Below are positions 62,046-64,000 of a stretch of 64,000 nt of DNA, in pieces. The stretch's first letter is position 1; each line of letters begins with the position of its first letter. The stretch is from contig JAUSBR010000011.1 in NCBI GenBank assembly GCA_030651895.1, forward strand, positions 1 to 64,000, written 5' to 3'. Source of the stretch: Sideroxyarcus sp. GTDB lineage: Bacteria; Pseudomonadota; Gammaproteobacteria; Burkholderiales; Gallionellaceae. The notes under the pieces were generated by a model. The model worked only from the letters and a program-made list of their open reading frames with translations, was not told the DNA's origin and ran no database searches. The translations under genes were made by a program, and so were the position numbers.

Positions 62046-62855
62046 TTATGCGTTGACTGCCAAAATAACGTGCGATGCCTTGATCAGCGCCGCTGCTTTC
62101 ACACCTTCCTTCAATCCCAGCGACTTGATGCTGTCGTTGGTCACGATGGCTGCCACGCTCTTGCCGCCGGAAAGCTCGATGATGACTTCGCCGTTCACCG
62201 CGCCTTCGTGGCAGCGCACCACCGTGCCGTGCAATTCGTTGCGCGCGCTGGTCTTGAAGCCGTCGGAGGTGGTCACGATCACCCACGGTGCCTTGATTAG
62301 CGCATACGCTTGCGAGCCGATCTTCAAGCCCAGATGATTCACGCTCTCGTTGGTGATCACCGCCGCCAGCATGTCGCCGCCGCCGATCTCCAGCACCACC
62401 TCGGCATTGATTGCGCCGAGCTTGATGCTCTTCACCGTGCCGAGGAACTGGTTGCGCGCACTCGTTTTCATATCGAATCTCCTTATCAAATGGTAGTACT
62501 CGTCAAAATCGTCCATCACGTCCGCGAGCCGCTTCAACACCTCCTCGCGCTCCTGCTCCAGTCGGCGATAGGCACCGGCCACACGGCGTCCATAAACAGT
62601 AAGCGTCGTGCCGCCGCCTTTGGCCCCGCCGGTCTTGCGCTCCACCAGCGGCTGTTCGGAAAGATTGTTGATCGCTTCGACCGCTTCCCACGCAGCCTTG
62701 TAGCTCATGCCCATGGCACTCGCCGCCGCCGTGATCGAACCCGTCGCATCGATACGTTCCAGCAATTCCAGATGGTCCCAGCGCCGCCCCTTGGCGATCT
62801 TCAGTTTGGAGACGACAGCAGAGCCAGTCTTCTTTTCAGCAGTTGCTTGCACCAT
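62046..62855 (-). CDS. modE: Molybdate-dependent transcriptional regulator ModE
   Basis: 269 residues. Winged HTH with ERIDATGSITAAASAMGMSY then KAAWEAVEAINNLSEQPLVE and RKTGGAKGGGTTLTVYGRRV; two mop/TOBE domains (SARNQFLGTVKSIKLGAINA and SARNELHGTVVRCHEGAVNG). With molybdate bound, ModE represses mod genes and can activate others. It is first in modE-A-B-C-D, divergent from a TonB receptor gene. Confidence 0.95.
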   Translation of the reverse strand: MVQATAEKKTGSAVVSKLKIAKGRRWDHLELLERIDATGSITAAASAMGMSYKAAWEAVEAINNLSEQPLVERKTGGAKGGGTTLTVYGRRVAGAYRRLEQEREEVLKRLADVMDDFDEYYHLIRRFDMKTSARNQFLGTVKSIKLGAINAEVVLEIGGGDMLAAVITNESVNHLGLKIGSQAYALIKAPWVIVTTSDGFKTSARNELHGTVVRCHEGAVNGEVIIELSGGKSVAAIVTNDSIKSLGLKEGVKAAALIKASHVILAVNA

Positions 62856-63178
62856 GACAACCTCTCTCGTTATTACCTTGCACGCCCAACGATGAGCAAA
62901 AGCGATGCCACCTCATGCATCGCACCCACACAACCCCCGCCACCATTTGATTCCTGCGAATACGTCCCGCTTGCGCGAAGCGCCAGCGTCACCCTGCTTT
63001 TGTAGTGTTTTGCACAAATTGCTGCGTTCGTTACAACCCTGACAACATAACGGTCAAGACAATCGCGCCCAATCCAGCGCTGCTTCGCACTCCGCCCTGT
63101 TGGCACGCCCTTTGCTGAAATCGAATTGCGTTATGCACCAGACTATATAACCAAACACATTATACATAGGAGCGAAAA
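62856..63178. other. Divergent control region modE / TonB receptor
   Basis: 323 bp without a supported gene. It holds the ModE-like box near the receptor start. Apart from that I see no clear sigma54 site or long palindrome. Confidence 0.5.
63129..63152 (+). promoter_or_regulatory. ModE-like box before the TonB receptor
   Basis: CGTTATGCA, a 6-base spacer, then TATATAACC: close to the ModE pattern CGNTATATA-N6-TATATANCG. It lies 27 bp before the receptor ATG and about 275 bp before modE. Confidence 0.65.
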
Positions 63179-64000
63179 ATGAACAAAAACCGTACGATCA
63201 AACCGCAGTGGCTGGCTTGCATGCTGGCTTTGGCCTCTTCTGCGAACGCAGAGTCCTTCAACCTGGGTGAAATCACAGTGACCGCCCCCCGTTCCCAGAT
63301 CGGCGAGATCGGGGAAGACCAGACGGCTTCGGTCGTCACCAGCAAGGAGATGAAACGATTCAACCGCGACAACGTGGGCGACGCGCTGAACCTGCTTTCC
63401 GGCGTCACGCTCACCAACAGCGGCATGCGCAACGAGAAGATGATCTACGTGCGCGGCTTCGATGCGCGCCAGGTGCCGCTGTTCATCGACGGCATCCCGG
63501 TATATGTACCGTATGACGGCTATGTGGACCTGAACCGCTTCACCACCACCGATCTGGCCGCCATCCAGGTGAGCAAGGGATTCAGCTCGGTCGCCTACGG
63601 CCCCAATACGCTGGGCGGCGCGATCAATCTGATCTCGCGCAAACCGAAGACGAATCTGGAAGGCGATGTCTCAGTCGGATTCGCTTCCGGCAACGAGAAG
63701 CAGGCGCTGGCGAACATCGGCAGCAATCAGGGCATGTGGTATGCGCAGGCGGGCGTGTCTTACCTGAAGAGCGATGGTTATCCGCTCTCGTCCAGCTTCA
63801 CCCCTACCGCCACTGAAGACGGCGGCACGCGCAACAATGCCTACCGCAAGGACGACAAGGTCTCCCTCAAGCTGGGCCTGACACCGAATGCCAGCGACGA
63901 ATATGCCCTCAGCTACTACAAGCAGAACGGCGAGAAGGGCCAGCCGCCCACTACCGGTGCAGGCGCGCGCTACTGGAGATGGCCGATGTGGGACAAACAA
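63179..64000 (+). CDS. TonB-dependent receptor, possibly molybdate-linked (C-terminus beyond window)
   Basis: Partial: the first 274 codons are present. AGGAG lies 7 nt before the ATG. Signal peptide (WLACMLALASSANA), TonB box-like FNLGEITVTAPR, and the plug domain with NVGDALNLLSGVTLTNSGMR, KMIYVRGFDARQVPLFIDGI and VSKGFSSVAYGPNTLGGAIN. There is no STN signalling domain. The adjacent mod operon and ModE-like box suggest uptake of molybdate or a Mo-chelate across the outer membrane; that is inference. Confidence 0.88.
   Translation, partial: MNKNRTIKPQWLACMLALASSANAESFNLGEITVTAPRSQIGEIGEDQTASVVTSKEMKRFNRDNVGDALNLLSGVTLTNSGMRNEKMIYVRGFDARQVPLFIDGIPVYVPYDGYVDLNRFTTTDLAAIQVSKGFSSVAYGPNTLGGAINLISRKPKTNLEGDVSVGFASGNEKQALANIGSNQGMWYAQAGVSYLKSDGYPLSSSFTPTATEDGGTRNNAYRKDDKVSLKLGLTPNASDEYALSYYKQNGEKGQPPTTGAGARYWRWPMWDKQ

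Overview
The window looks like chromosome of a GC-rich diazotrophic betaproteobacterium. Gene order and protein types resemble iron-oxidising Gallionellaceae/Nitrosomonadales (for example Sideroxydans-like organisms), but no rRNA or marker gene here fixes the genus, so that assignment is inference. nifHDK, nifA and nifB are not in the window. What is present is a large accessory nitrogen-fixation region with molybdate supply, phosphite use, cytochrome bd and metal/heme uptake modules.

Layout. 0-5.8 kb: an RND efflux operon (tetR, adaptor, RND pump, tolC-like) behind a perfect 15-bp-arm palindrome. 5.9-13.7 kb: a MerR regulator with B12-photoreceptor signature residues, divergent from a nine-gene lipid-modification operon (FAD oxidoreductase, DUF1365, CFA synthase-like, chalcone-isomerase-like, MFS, DUF3833, SDR, NTF2-like). 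13.8-17.6 kb: MBL-fold protein, greB, vWA lipoprotein and membrane protein. 17.8-19.8 kb: a sigma54-preceded unit with an unknown gene, nifF flavodoxin, cowN and a small ORF. 19.8-22.1 kb: FHA-membrane protein and trypsin-like protease. 22.4-24.7 kb: an integrase-less integron cassette array (three cassettes with attC sites), followed to 26.2 kb by two more genes; three proteins in a row look HEPN-like. 26.3-35.5 kb: nifE-nifN-nifX-rseC-DUF269-CCE_0567-fdxB-ferredoxin-nifZ-SagB-ankyrin unit with a sigma54 promoter and NifA-type upstream site, peppered with intergenic repeats and one MITE. 35.6-40.0 kb: complete ptxABCDE phosphite operon. 40.3-42.6 kb: small hypothetical plus a NifA/sigma54-type operon for an Fe-S LRV protein and an unknown partner. 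42.8-48.1 kb: fecI-fecR-TonB receptor with NosL-like and FGE-like cargo. 48.3-51.4 kb: cydPABX. 51.8 kb: a RegA/ActR-type response regulator. 52.4-57.9 kb: a copper/redox-type cluster (two NosL-family proteins, SafE-like, TlpA-like, polytopic protein, LolD/FtsX-type ABC transporter). 58.2-62.9 kb: modE-modABC-modD-GNAT. 63.2 kb to the end: a partial TonB receptor behind a ModE-like box.

How it fits together. The mod operon can supply Mo for FeMo-co; nifE/N/X and the small Fe-S proteins serve cofactor assembly and electron transfer; CowN protects nitrogenase from CO; cytochrome bd can lower oxygen. The most striking unexplained structure is a family of 15-bp elements built on GCGACA/TGTCGC. 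It occurs as two phased triplets between cydP and regA, and as single sites before fecI and before the ABC/NosL cluster, which suggests one local regulon. The integron/HEPN island and the ModE-box TonB receptor are the other leads I would follow first.
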